A stretch of DNA of 60,646 nt from Caldilineaceae bacterium SB0664_bin_27 (lineage in GTDB: Bacteria > Chloroflexota > Anaerolineae > Caldilineales > Caldilineaceae). A program made the position numbers and the translations under genes. A model generated the notes under the pieces. That model was not told the origin of the DNA. It saw only the letters and a list, made by a program, of their open reading frames with translations, and did no database searches. Shown here piece by piece: positions 17,620 to 26,464 of this stretch (position 1 is its first letter; each line of letters begins with the position of its first letter). The stretch spans positions 1-60,646 of the forward strand of contig VXRG01000053.1 of NCBI GenBank assembly GCA_009838625.1, in the 5' to 3' direction.

Positions 17620-18576
17620 ATGACATCAATTGCAGACGGGAGCGGAGCTTCGGGCCGGGCTGAAACGATGGGCGTCTGGTTCGTTGTCAAAAGGACGCTG
17701 CGCAAGCCGCAGTTCTGGTTTGGCTTCACGATGATCGTACCTTTGCTGATCTGGTATTGGATATTCAGCTTCTGGCCGATCATTCAGGCGTTCCGCATGT
17801 CAACGGTCGCGTACAAGCTGCTGGACCCGTCCAACAGCCCGTTTGTGGGCGCAGGCAACTTTCTCAAGATTGCTAATCATCCCCTCTTCTGGGTTTCCGT
17901 GAAGAATACGATTATGTGGGCAGTATATTCTTTCATATTCCATCTGCCTCTGGCCATGCTTATCGCCGTCTTCTTGTCCAAGGTGCGGCGGGGTCGAAAC
18001 GTCTATCAGGCGCTCATTTTCGTTCCGGTTGTGGTCTCGTTGGTGGCAGTTTCACTGTTATTTAAGATGTTGATGGACCCGGAGGTAGGGCAGTTGAACA
18101 AGCTGTTAAGCGGTGTGGGGCTTCCCGAGTTACAGTGGCTTTCCAGCTCTTCATCGGCGCTGCCAACTGCAGTCATTATCGCCACCTGGAAAGGGCTGGG
18201 CTTTTTCGTCGTCATCCTCACGGCAGGCATGTTGAACATTCCGTCGGAACTGTACGATGCTGCCCTGGTTGACGGTACCAATCCGTGGCAGCAGTTCTGG
18301 CGCATTACCATGCCTCTGATGGGCCATACGATCCTTCTGATCACTGTACTGCTGGCGATCGGCTCTTTGCAGGAGTTTACGCTTCCTACCGTCTTGTTTG
18401 GCTCGGAGGGAGGGCCGGGTAACTCTACATACCTGTATAACATGTTGATCTACCAGGAAGCCTTCCTGGACATCCGCTTCGGCACGGCAACGGCCGCGTC
18501 CCTGCTGCAGTTCGCATTCATCCTGGTCATCAGCATTTTGCAGATAAAGTTAATCCGTCCGACGTGGTCATACTAG
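17620..18576 (+). CDS. Sugar ABC transporter permease, MalF/UgpA type
   Basis: A 318-aa CUT1 permease with a cytoplasmic N-terminus of about 30 residues and six probable membrane helices. The EAA loop reads PSELYDAALVDGTNPWQQFWRITMP, at the usual distance from the C-terminus. It follows the alpha-galactosidase by about 55 bp and precedes its MalG-type partner, completing a transporter with the two SBPs at 12293 and 13949. No nucleotide-binding subunit is encoded in the cluster. Confidence 0.93.
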   Translation: MTSIADGSGASGRAETMGVWFVVKRTLRKPQFWFGFTMIVPLLIWYWIFSFWPIIQAFRMSTVAYKLLDPSNSPFVGAGNFLKIANHPLFWVSVKNTIMWAVYSFIFHLPLAMLIAVFLSKVRRGRNVYQALIFVPVVVSLVAVSLLFKMLMDPEVGQLNKLLSGVGLPELQWLSSSSSALPTAVIIATWKGLGFFVVILTAGMLNIPSELYDAALVDGTNPWQQFWRITMPLMGHTILLITVLLAIGSLQEFTLPTVLFGSEGGPGNSTYLYNMLIYQEAFLDIRFGTATAASLLQFAFILVISILQIKLIRPTWSY

Positions 18577-18654
18577 TGAACCCGGACCTTTAAATATGTC
18601 CGGCCCGGGCGGTGGCGACGGAGACCGGCTACCCAACAATGAAGGAGACAGGTG

Positions 18655-19521
18655 ATGGCAGTTATAAGTGAGACAAGAGGTGCGCGACGCCGGCTGCCCA
18701 GGCGCATTCTGATATCACAAAGTCTCTTACAGATCTTCCTGCTTGGGATGGTCGTTATAGCCATCTTCCCCTTCATATGGATGATCTTTGCCTCGCTCAA
18801 GCCGTTCAAGGAGCTTGTCGAATCAAGGGCGCTGCTGCCCGAAACGTGGACGTTGCGCAACTACGAAGAAATTCTGGGCAGAGTGAACTTCGTCGCCGCT
18901 TTCCGCAACAGCATTGTGTCGGCTGTGTCGGTAACGGTCGTTTCTGTTTTCACGTCCTCGGTAATGGGGTACATCTTTTCCAAGTATCGCTTTGTGGGCA
19001 AGGAACTGCTCTTCACCATCATCCTGTCGACGATGATGGTGCCCTTTGCCGTGATTATGGTCCCGCTGTATATCACGATCGCCAACAGTTTCGGCCTGGC
19101 TGACCATTTGGCCGGCATCATCATAACGGGCTTTTATACGGCATTCGGCATCTTCCTGATGCGCCAGTTCATGGAGAGCATCCCGTTCGAATTGATCGAT
19201 GCGGCCCGCATTGACGGGGCGTCCGAGTGGCGTATCTTCTTTACTCTGGTGCTGCCGATGTCGATGTCGCCGATGTCCGCTCTGGCAGTGTTTGTCTATC
19301 TGATCAATTGGGACAGCTTCCTGTGGCCGCTCATCGTTCTGAACAGCCAGGACAACCAGACGCTCCCGCTCGTGCTGGCCGGTCTCCGCAACTTGTGGTG
19401 GACGCGTTACGAGATGTGGGCGGCCGGCTCAATGCTGACCGTTGTCCCGGTCATGGCGATCTACGCTTTTGCGTCGCGCTACTTCATTCGCGGCATAGCA
19501 ATGACGGGACTCAAGGCGTAA
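18655..19521 (+). CDS. Sugar ABC transporter permease, MalG/UgpE type
   Basis: The partner CUT1 permease, 288 aa. ATG 18655 is 7 nt after AAGGAG; GTG 18652 is also in frame. Features include IFPFIWMIFASLKPFKEL in the first helix and loop, MVPFAVIMVPLYI, and the EAA loop PFELIDAARIDGASEWRIFFTLVLP. It ends FIRGIAMTGLKA, the normal MalG terminus. It closes the alpha-galactoside-type operon. Confidence 0.93.
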   Translation: MAVISETRGARRRLPRRILISQSLLQIFLLGMVVIAIFPFIWMIFASLKPFKELVESRALLPETWTLRNYEEILGRVNFVAAFRNSIVSAVSVTVVSVFTSSVMGYIFSKYRFVGKELLFTIILSTMMVPFAVIMVPLYITIANSFGLADHLAGIIITGFYTAFGIFLMRQFMESIPFELIDAARIDGASEWRIFFTLVLPMSMSPMSALAVFVYLINWDSFLWPLIVLNSQDNQTLPLVLAGLRNLWWTRYEMWAAGSMLTVVPVMAIYAFASRYFIRGIAMTGLKA

Positions 19522-19560
19522 CTTCTGTGGTCGACGGTCAGTTGCCAGGTGCTGAGATGA

Positions 19561-19595
19561 GCGACAGTTTGTCGCGACGGTGCCTGACAGACACC
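19561..19595. promoter_or_regulatory. Two adjacent palindromes, possible operators
   Basis: GCGACAGTTTGTCGC (19561-19575) is a perfect 6-bp inverted repeat with a 3-nt centre. GGTGCCTGACAGACACC (19579-19595) is a near-perfect 17-bp palindrome. Both lie 50-90 bp before the TPP-enzyme gene; a TACAAT at 19623-19628 could be its -10 box. Operator sites or a REP-like element are both possible. Confidence 0.4.
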
Positions 19596-19647
19596 ACCCA
19601 CTTGTGTGTACATTCCTTTACCTACAATTCGCGGGAGTTACTGATCG

Positions 19648-21288
19648 ATGCGCATGACCGGTGGTGAAGCCGTCGTACGGTCGTTGTCGGCGCATGGTGT
19701 CGACACAGTGTTCGGCATTCCGGGGACGCACAATCTGGGTATATATGACGCGCTGCGGGAGATGGGCGGCATCCGGCACATTCTTGCCCGCCACGAGCAA
19801 GGGGCGGCGTTCATGGCCGACGGCTACGCACGCGCCAGCGGCGAGATAGGGGTATGCCTGAGTACAACTGGGCCGGCTGCTCTCAACACGCTGGCCTCGC
19901 TGGGAACGGCCTATAGCGATTCTTCGCCGGTTCTGTGTATCGCCAGCCAGATCCCGGCTGAAGGAATCGGTCTGAGCAAAGGCTATCTGCATGAGTGCGA
20001 GGACCAGCTTGGAAGCTTTGCGCCGGTGACGAAGTGGCAGGCGAGAGCGGATTCGGTGGCATCAATCCCTGGGGTGATGAGGGAGGCTTTCGCACAGATG
20101 CGGAGCGGACGGCCGCGACCGGTCGCGATGGAGATTCCGTGCGATACGCTGGACGAAACCGATGACGTGACGATCCCAGCGCCGGCAGACGTGGACCGAG
20201 TGACGCCGGATCCGGAGCAAGTGGAGCGGGCGGCGGGGCTGCTGCGCGGAGCGCGGCGTCCTGTAATCTGGGCGGGCGGTGGTGTGATCGGGAGCGGGGC
20301 CGGCGCAGAGCTGCAGGCACTTGCCGAGCTCTTGCAGGCGCCGATCTTCACTACTGTACTCGGAAAGGGCGCGGTCGCGGACGACCATCCGCTGGTCGCC
20401 GGCGCGACGATTTTGCATCCGGCGGCGCGGGCGTTTTTAGCTGAATCTGATGTAATGCTGGCAGTGGGCACCCGCTTTACCGAAGAAGAGTCGGATCGAT
20501 GGGGATTGCGGTTGCCGGAATCGCTAATCCATGTCGAAGTCGATCCGGAAGAGATCGACCGCAACTACCCGGCCACGGTCGGCGTTTTGGGGGATGCGCG
20601 TGCGGCACTGCAGATGATCAGCGCGCAGCTTCAGGATGCGAAAAGGGAGGATGACGGCACTGCCGCCAGAGTCACCCACTTGCGGCAGAATGTATGGGGT
20701 TACTGCCAGGCACGGGCGCCTGAGGGCGTGGAGCTTGTGCAGACCCTGCGGAAGGCGCTGCCGCGTGAAACGATCATCGTGAGCGACTTGACGGTGGCCG
20801 CCTACTGGTGCCGTCGTCTGCTGGACGTCTATGAACCGCGCACGAACATATACCCGTGGGGCTTCTGCACGCTGGGCTTTGGCCTGCCGGCCGCGATCGG
20901 GGCGAAGATGGCCAAGCCGGAACAGCCGGTGGTTGTGCTGTGCGGCGACGGCGGTTTCTTGTTCAACTGTCAGGAGTTGGCGGCGGCGGTACAGCTTGGT
21001 TTGCCGATTGTAACCCTGGTCTTCAATGACTCGGCATACGGGGTCCTGCGGCCTCAGCAGCAGGCTCGCTACGGTGCCGCGCACGAGGTTGACCTGGTGA
21101 ACCCGGATTTCATGAGGTTGGCGGAGGCGTTCGGCGTGGACGGCTGCCGAGTAGAATCGATCGAGCAGCTTGGCCCTGCCGTGACGAAGGCGATAGAAGC
21201 GGTCAGAAGTGCGTTAATCGAGCTGCCGGGAACGCTGCCCTGGCCGATTATGGAGCCGTCGGCGCGCATGTTCGAGGCGGAACAGTGA
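19648..21288 (+). CDS. Thiamine-diphosphate-dependent enzyme, acetolactate synthase-like
   Basis: A 546-aa cytoplasmic enzyme with all three domains of the family: N-terminal pyrimidine-binding domain with catalytic Glu50 in RHEQGAA, central domain (about 185-320), and C-terminal TPP-binding domain with GDG at 433-435 followed by the downstream Asn motif (LVFND). GGGAG lies 10 nt before the ATG. No acetolactate synthase small subunit is adjacent. The 4-bp overlap with a Gfo/Idh/MocA gene argues for a catabolic carboligase, decarboxylase or IolD-like hydrolase rather than branched amino acid synthesis. The substrate is not identifiable. Confidence 0.87.
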   Translation: MRMTGGEAVVRSLSAHGVDTVFGIPGTHNLGIYDALREMGGIRHILARHEQGAAFMADGYARASGEIGVCLSTTGPAALNTLASLGTAYSDSSPVLCIASQIPAEGIGLSKGYLHECEDQLGSFAPVTKWQARADSVASIPGVMREAFAQMRSGRPRPVAMEIPCDTLDETDDVTIPAPADVDRVTPDPEQVERAAGLLRGARRPVIWAGGGVIGSGAGAELQALAELLQAPIFTTVLGKGAVADDHPLVAGATILHPAARAFLAESDVMLAVGTRFTEEESDRWGLRLPESLIHVEVDPEEIDRNYPATVGVLGDARAALQMISAQLQDAKREDDGTAARVTHLRQNVWGYCQARAPEGVELVQTLRKALPRETIIVSDLTVAAYWCRRLLDVYEPRTNIYPWGFCTLGFGLPAAIGAKMAKPEQPVVVLCGDGGFLFNCQELAAAVQLGLPIVTLVFNDSAYGVLRPQQQARYGAAHEVDLVNPDFMRLAEAFGVDGCRVESIEQLGPAVTKAIEAVRSALIELPGTLPWPIMEPSARMFEAEQ

Positions 21289-22370
21289 GCGGCGGCAGGA
21301 AAAAGCTACGCGTCGGCTTTATCGGCGCCGGCGCGATCACCGACCTGCACTACCTCGGTTACCAGGACTACCCCAAAGCAGAACTTCACGCCATCTGCGA
21401 CGTCGACGAGGCGCTGCTGCAGCGGCGCGCGTCAGAGTGGCAGATTGAGAAGACGTACACCGACTACCGTCATCTGCTCGCCGACCCGGAGGTGGACGCG
21501 GTGGAAGTGATTACGCCCCATCATCTGCATGCGGAGATGGGCATCGCCGCGTTGGAGGCGGGCAAGCACGTTTCAATACAAAAGCCGATGGCGATCACGG
21601 TTGCCGAGTGCGATGCGCTGATCGAGGCTGCGGGACGTGCTGACAAGCTGATGCGCGTTTTTGAGAACTTTCGCTTCTACCCACCCTTCGTCAAGGCCAA
21701 ACAGCTTCTCGACGACGGCGCAGTTGGTGAGCCGCTCTCGATACGCATCAAGTGCGTGCAGGGTACTTCAGGAGAGGACTGGGAGATACCCTACAGGCGC
21801 TGGGTGTGGCGTTTTGATCCGGCCCAGAGCGGCGGCGGACGGGTGATCCTCGATTATGGCTATCATCTCTTCTCGATTGCACAGTGGTTCATGGGTGCGC
21901 CGGAAAAGGTGTTTGCCTGGATCACGCACCGGCCAATACAGCACGGCTGGATGCTTGACAGTCCGGCCGTCGTCATCTGGAAATACAGGGATGCCGAGAT
22001 GTACGGCTCCTACGAAGCGGTAACCTCTGACGACATGCTGGTGCCGACCAAATACGGCCGCCCAGAGGACGAGTGGGTCGAGTTGACCGGTTCACGCGGC
22101 TTTATCTGGGTGAACCGCTGCACCTCGATGTTGCTTGACAGACCGGCAGTGGAGATGTACCGAGACGGAAAAACGACGGCGTTTCCCGAGGTAGACACGG
22201 ATTGGGGAGCCAGTTTCGTTGCCGGCGTGCATGACTTCGTTGACGCAATTGCGGAGGGACGGCAATCGGAACTGAGCGGCGAGGAGGGGAAGGCAGTGCT
22301 ACAGTTCTGTCGCGCGGCGCAACTGTCGGCGAAAGAGGGGCGCGAGGTCAGACCTGAGGAAACGGCGTGA
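21285..22370 (+). CDS. Gfo/Idh/MocA-family oxidoreductase
   Basis: A 361-aa NAD(P)-dependent dehydrogenase. The GTG start shares four bases (GTGA) with the stop of the TPP enzyme, so translation is coupled. The Rossmann motif is VGFIGAGAITDLHY. The usual EKP is IQKP here (HVSIQKPMAIT), keeping the lysine and proline. ILDYGYHLFSIAQW is the metal/substrate histidine segment of the family. It differs clearly from the 5172 gene. The pair probably processes one sugar-derived ketone or acid. Confidence 0.88.
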   Translation: MSGGRKKLRVGFIGAGAITDLHYLGYQDYPKAELHAICDVDEALLQRRASEWQIEKTYTDYRHLLADPEVDAVEVITPHHLHAEMGIAALEAGKHVSIQKPMAITVAECDALIEAAGRADKLMRVFENFRFYPPFVKAKQLLDDGAVGEPLSIRIKCVQGTSGEDWEIPYRRWVWRFDPAQSGGGRVILDYGYHLFSIAQWFMGAPEKVFAWITHRPIQHGWMLDSPAVVIWKYRDAEMYGSYEAVTSDDMLVPTKYGRPEDEWVELTGSRGFIWVNRCTSMLLDRPAVEMYRDGKTTAFPEVDTDWGASFVAGVHDFVDAIAEGRQSELSGEEGKAVLQFCRAAQLSAKEGREVRPEETA

Positions 22371-22419
22371 CTGCAGTGGACAGCAAGTTGAGAAAGTCTT
22401 AACGATGACGGGAGGCTGG

Positions 22420-23574
22420 ATGGCCTATACGAAGACGAGAACGACACTTCTGGCTTTCTGCTTGCTTCTGATGGCCGGATCTTTGGCGGGATGCGAACAG
22501 CTTCCGGGCGACGTATTGGTTACGCCGACGCCTATACCTACGCCTGTGCCGCTTCCCAAGGCGGTGCATCGAATCGAGCGCGGCGATATCGTCGACAGCG
22601 TGACGCTGCTGGGCATGGTGGATTCGCTGCGGCGAGTGAACCTCTCGTTTCGCATTGGCGGACGTCTGAACGCATTCCTAGTTGAACCGGGCGAACTGGT
22701 AGAGGCGGGACAGCTGCTGGCTGAACTGGATGTCGGATTCTTGCCGCACGAGCTTGCCAAAGCGGAGAAACAGCTGGAGATCGCCCGGCTGCGTGTGCAA
22801 ACGGCGCAGGGAGCCAAGGAGCTTGCCTTGTCGGAGGCGCAGGCTTCTCTGGACATGCAGAGTCTGACGCTGGAGCAGGGCCGAGGCGGCGCGGGGGAAG
22901 CCGACCTCGCCCGCATGGAGCTGGCAGTGGAGGCTGCGGAGACGAAACTGGCGCTGCTGGCGGAGCAGCATGACAGAGAAATCGCCCTCTACCAGGCGGA
23001 GGCGGAACTCAAAGCGATCGATGTAGAAATGCTGCGGGACCGTATAGGGCAGGCGCAGTTGCTGGCCCCGTTCGACGGGGTGGTGCGCTACACGGACGGG
23101 GAGGCCGGGCAGCTGGTAGCGGAATACGCGCCTGTGATGGGGCTGGCGGCACCCGACGCCCTTGAGATCAGGAGCTCGGGCCCCGGCGAGGAGGCGTTGC
23201 CAAACCTTCGTATCGGCCAGTCCGTCACGATCCTCTTTCGCGACTACCCGCAGCGTGAGGTTATAGGCCAGCTTATGCAAGTGTCAACGCCAGGCGCCGC
23301 CGATGAAGGCTTGCCGATTCGCGTCGAGTTCGCGGCGCCCGAATTGGAGTTGGAGATTGGGGCTCTGGCCGACCTGCGCATTGTTGTGGAACGAAAAGAG
23401 GACATACTGACCATCCCCAATGTTGCAATCCACAGTTACTTCAACCGCCGCTACGCGCTGGTCAAAGAGGGTGAAAGCACGATTGAGGTCGACATTTCAC
23501 TGGGCGTAACCGACGGTGAACGGACCGAGGTACTGGCCGGCCTGGAAGAGGACGAGGAGGTTTTCGAACGCTAG
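22420..23574 (+). CDS. Membrane-fusion (HlyD-like) lipoprotein
   Basis: A 384-aa adaptor with a lipoprotein signal (Cys25 in SLAGC). It has a barrel-sandwich entry (VNLSFRIGGRLNAFLVEPGELVEAGQLLAELD), a long coiled coil (about 110-205), the return strand AQLLAPFDGVVRYTDGEAGQLV and a C-terminal beta-barrel. ATG 22420 lies 4 nt after GGAGG; ATG 22405 is an alternative. In exporters it would link an inner-membrane pump to the outside, often with a MacB-like ABC protein. None is adjacent: the next gene is an SBP with its own promoter. Confidence 0.82.
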   Translation: MAYTKTRTTLLAFCLLLMAGSLAGCEQLPGDVLVTPTPIPTPVPLPKAVHRIERGDIVDSVTLLGMVDSLRRVNLSFRIGGRLNAFLVEPGELVEAGQLLAELDVGFLPHELAKAEKQLEIARLRVQTAQGAKELALSEAQASLDMQSLTLEQGRGGAGEADLARMELAVEAAETKLALLAEQHDREIALYQAEAELKAIDVEMLRDRIGQAQLLAPFDGVVRYTDGEAGQLVAEYAPVMGLAAPDALEIRSSGPGEEALPNLRIGQSVTILFRDYPQREVIGQLMQVSTPGAADEGLPIRVEFAAPELELEIGALADLRIVVERKEDILTIPNVAIHSYFNRRYALVKEGESTIEVDISLGVTDGERTEVLAGLEEDEEVFER

Positions 23575-23740
23575 ACTCCTGTTGCAGCCGCAGAACACAA
23601 CCTTCCAGGCGGCGCCTCTTTCCACAGTTTGACTATACCCAATTCCAACATACATGATTCCGGGAAAACTGTTTGGCCTTGAGGTCTGCAGGATGTTCCC
23701 AATTCGGTCTTGAACCGGATACAGGATCAAAAAATCCTCT

Positions 23741-23769
23741 TTGACAGGCCGCGCCAAAGTAACTATACT
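23741..23769 (+). promoter_or_regulatory. Consensus sigma70-like promoter
   Basis: TTGACA at 23741-23746, a 17-bp spacer and TATACT at 23764-23769. It drives the SBP at 23956 with a leader of about 180 nt. The leader contains an AAGGATC/GATCCTT inverted repeat near 23855-23890. Confidence 0.75.
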
Positions 23770-23955
23770 CCCAGAAAATCCTCTATAACTTCTGAGCTTC
23801 TCGCAAAGATTGCAGCAGAATATCGTTGGCATACTGACAGATTGTTGCGGTTCAAGGATCGGTTTGTTTTCGTTGTTCAAAGATCCTTCAGAAGGACAGA
23901 TCCAATTCAGTGAATTAGGCGTAGTTCCAACCAAGATGGGAAGGAGAACCCTACC

Positions 23956-25341
23956 ATGCGATCACAGATCAGTCGTCGACAGGTATTGCGGTTGTTGGGC
24001 GCGGGGACGGCAGGGGCAGCCCTGACCGCCTGCGTGCCAGCGGCCCCCGCAGCCGCGCCCGCTGACGATGCTATGGCGGAGCCGGAAGGCTTCGACTGGC
24101 AGCGCTACGCGGGAACTGAGCTGCGGTACGTCGGCGAGACACAACCGCTGAGCGACCACGTGCTGTCGATTCTGCCCAAATTTGAAGAGATGACCGGGAT
24201 CAAGGTGAACACCGAGATCCTGCCTTGGGCGCAGATGGTGCAGAAGATCCGGGTCGAGCTGATGGCGAGCAATGAGGACATGGATGTCTTCCAGCTGCCG
24301 GCGGGCGCGGAGGAAAGAAACGTCTGGTTCGACGCCGGCTGGCTCAACGACATCGGCCCCTGGGTGGACGACCCGAGCATGACCCATGAAGACTACGATC
24401 TCTGGGAGGACATGGGGCAGGACTATCTGATGGCGGGCTACTCGTCAAGGGGCAGCCTGGTGTCGGTGCCGATGCAGATGAGCGCGATGATCGGCTACTA
24501 CCGCAAGGACCTGTTCGAGGAGTATGGCATAGACGGGCCGCCAACGACGTTTGAAGAACTCGAAGCCGCCGCGGCAACGGTTCAGGAGCAGAGCGGCGGG
24601 GACGTTTTCGGCATCACGATGCGCGGCAAGCCTCCCGTGCCGACCTCCGTTTTCAAAGGATTCCTCGGCGGTATGGGGATCATGTGGGAGGACGAAGACG
24701 GCGTCCCGCTGATGGATTCGGAGGAGGCGATCGCCGCCTTTGACTTCTACGGCCGCCTGCTGCGCCTCTACGGGCCACCCGGCTCACCCAACATCGACCA
24801 CGTCGGCGCGGTGAACATCTTCAGCCAGGGCAAGGCCGGCATGATCATTGACGACGCGGTTTTCCGCAAGGACTTCCAGGACCCGAGCAAGTCCACGGTA
24901 GCCGGCAATATCGGGTACTTCCTGATGCCGGCGGGTCCCAACGGCCAGAGAGCGTCGGCCGGCGGTTGGAGCATCACGGTCGGCGGACTGTCGCAGAAGA
25001 AGGAAGCCAGTTGGTACCTGCTGCAGTTCATTTCGAACAAAGAGAGCATGCTCAAGTACGTACTCGACGGTGGCGCGGTGCCGCGGCGCTCGCCGTATGA
25101 GACGGAGGCGTACAAGACGCAGGCAACGCAGGACGACCTAGATTTCGTGCAGGTATTGCTCGATTCACGAGCGATCGGCGACTTCTCGCCGCCGGCCCCG
25201 CCATCCATCATCAACCTGATGCGGGCGCGTGAGTCGATCGCGCAGGTTATCGTGACCTCGATCGAGGGCGGCGATGTGGTGGCTGCGGCTCAGAAGAGCC
25301 AAGAGGAACTCCTCGAAATGCTGGAAGAGCAGGAGGAGTAG
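23956..25341 (+). CDS. Sugar ABC transporter substrate-binding lipoprotein
   Basis: A 461-aa family 1 binding protein with Tat motif SRRQVLR (Arg7-Arg8), lipid-attached Cys26 (ALTAC) and an Ala/Pro linker. The mature domain shows GTELRYVGETQPLSDHV, then LPKFEEMTGIKVNTEILPWAQM, typical of sugar-binding CUT1 proteins. AAGGAG stands 8-9 nt before the ATG. It heads an operon with two CUT1 permeases and has its own promoter. The ligand is unknown. Confidence 0.92.
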   Translation: MRSQISRRQVLRLLGAGTAGAALTACVPAAPAAAPADDAMAEPEGFDWQRYAGTELRYVGETQPLSDHVLSILPKFEEMTGIKVNTEILPWAQMVQKIRVELMASNEDMDVFQLPAGAEERNVWFDAGWLNDIGPWVDDPSMTHEDYDLWEDMGQDYLMAGYSSRGSLVSVPMQMSAMIGYYRKDLFEEYGIDGPPTTFEELEAAAATVQEQSGGDVFGITMRGKPPVPTSVFKGFLGGMGIMWEDEDGVPLMDSEEAIAAFDFYGRLLRLYGPPGSPNIDHVGAVNIFSQGKAGMIIDDAVFRKDFQDPSKSTVAGNIGYFLMPAGPNGQRASAGGWSITVGGLSQKKEASWYLLQFISNKESMLKYVLDGGAVPRRSPYETEAYKTQATQDDLDFVQVLLDSRAIGDFSPPAPPSIINLMRARESIAQVIVTSIEGGDVVAAAQKSQEELLEMLEEQEE

Positions 25342-25372
25342 GGTTGGAGGGAGGAGTAGAATTGTAATCGGT

Positions 25373-25398
25373 GGCCGGCGGCACGCGTGTCGCCGGCC
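25373..25398 (+). terminator. 26-bp palindrome after SBP gene
   Basis: GGCCGGCG (25373-25380) pairs with CGCCGGCC (25391-25398), and the centre is itself palindromic (CACGCGTG), giving a near-continuous stem followed by TCTTT. It could be an attenuator between the SBP and permease genes. Confidence 0.65.
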
Positions 25399-25425
25399 TC
25401 TTTCAGCATGCACAGAGAGTTGTCT

Positions 25426-26439
25426 ATGCAGCGAAAAGCACAGTCGGAACCCGAGCAGACTGGACAGGCTGAGAACGGTTCCCGTGTTCAACCCGACGAA
25501 GGTGGTGAAAGCGGGAGGAACGATCAGGAGCCAGGGAGTACCCAGCCTGCAGGCTTGTTGCAACGCGCCTTTTTGTTGATCGACCGCAATTTGGCGTTTG
25601 TACTGCCGGCGCCGGCGGCGATCGTGATCCTACTGTTGATGGGTTACCCTTTCTTTTATACAGTTTCGCTGAGCTTGCAGCGGGTCAACGTTACGATGAC
25701 CCGCTTTTCATTTGTGGGCCTCGAAAACCTGTTGGAGGTCCTGACTGCAGACGAAAGATTCTTGAATGCGTTCCTGATAACGCTTTACTTCACGGTGGCC
25801 AGTCTTTTGCTGGAGCTGGTGCTGGCGATGATCATGGCGCTGGTGTTGAACAGGACTTTCCGCGGGCTGGGCGTCATCCGCACGCTGTTCCTGCTGCCGT
25901 TGGTGGCGACGCCGACGGCGACATCGGTAATCTGGCTGATCATGATGGAGCCCTCGATCGGCATTCTCAACCATTTCCTGGAGGTCGTGGGGCTGCCGCG
26001 GAGCTTGTGGGTGGCCGGCGATACGTCGGTGGTGCCCAGCCTTGTTTGGATCAACGCGTGGCACGGCGTCCCGTTCGTGATGCTGATCCTGCTGGCGGGG
26101 CTGCGCTCGCTGCCGACGGAGCCTTTCGAGGCGGCGCGCATCGACGGGGCGAGCAAGATACAGGAGTTCTTCCAGATCACGCTGCCCCTGCTTAAAGGAG
26201 CAATCGTCGTCGCCATGCTCTTCAGGGCTATCGACACGCTCAAGGTATTCGATGCCATCTGGATCATGACGGCCGGGGGGCCGGGCAGACGGAGTGAGAC
26301 ACTGCACATCTACTCCTACCTGACGGCGTTCGAGTTTTACGATTTGGGCTATGGATCGGCCGTGATCCTCGTCTTCATGGTGATCATCCTGATCATCAGT
26401 GCGGTCTTGATCAGGTTGAGACAGCGGGCATGGCTCTGA
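25426..26439 (+). CDS. Sugar ABC transporter permease, MalF type
   Basis: A 337-aa CUT1 permease. It has an unusually long polar N-terminus of about 50 residues (Gln/Glu/Gly-rich) before the first helix (LAFVLPAPAAIVILLLMGYPFFYTV). The EAA loop is EPFEAARIDGASKIQEFFQITLP. Starts at 25387 (GTG) and 25408 (ATG) are in frame; 25426 is chosen because an AGAG element lies just upstream, but the choice is uncertain. It pairs with the next gene 25 bp downstream. Confidence 0.9.
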   Translation: MQRKAQSEPEQTGQAENGSRVQPDEGGESGRNDQEPGSTQPAGLLQRAFLLIDRNLAFVLPAPAAIVILLLMGYPFFYTVSLSLQRVNVTMTRFSFVGLENLLEVLTADERFLNAFLITLYFTVASLLLELVLAMIMALVLNRTFRGLGVIRTLFLLPLVATPTATSVIWLIMMEPSIGILNHFLEVVGLPRSLWVAGDTSVVPSLVWINAWHGVPFVMLILLAGLRSLPTEPFEAARIDGASKIQEFFQITLPLLKGAIVVAMLFRAIDTLKVFDAIWIMTAGGPGRRSETLHIYSYLTAFEFYDLGYGSAVILVFMVIILIISAVLIRLRQRAWL

Positions 26440-26464
26440 ACCAGAAAGCTGCCGGGCAAGAAAC

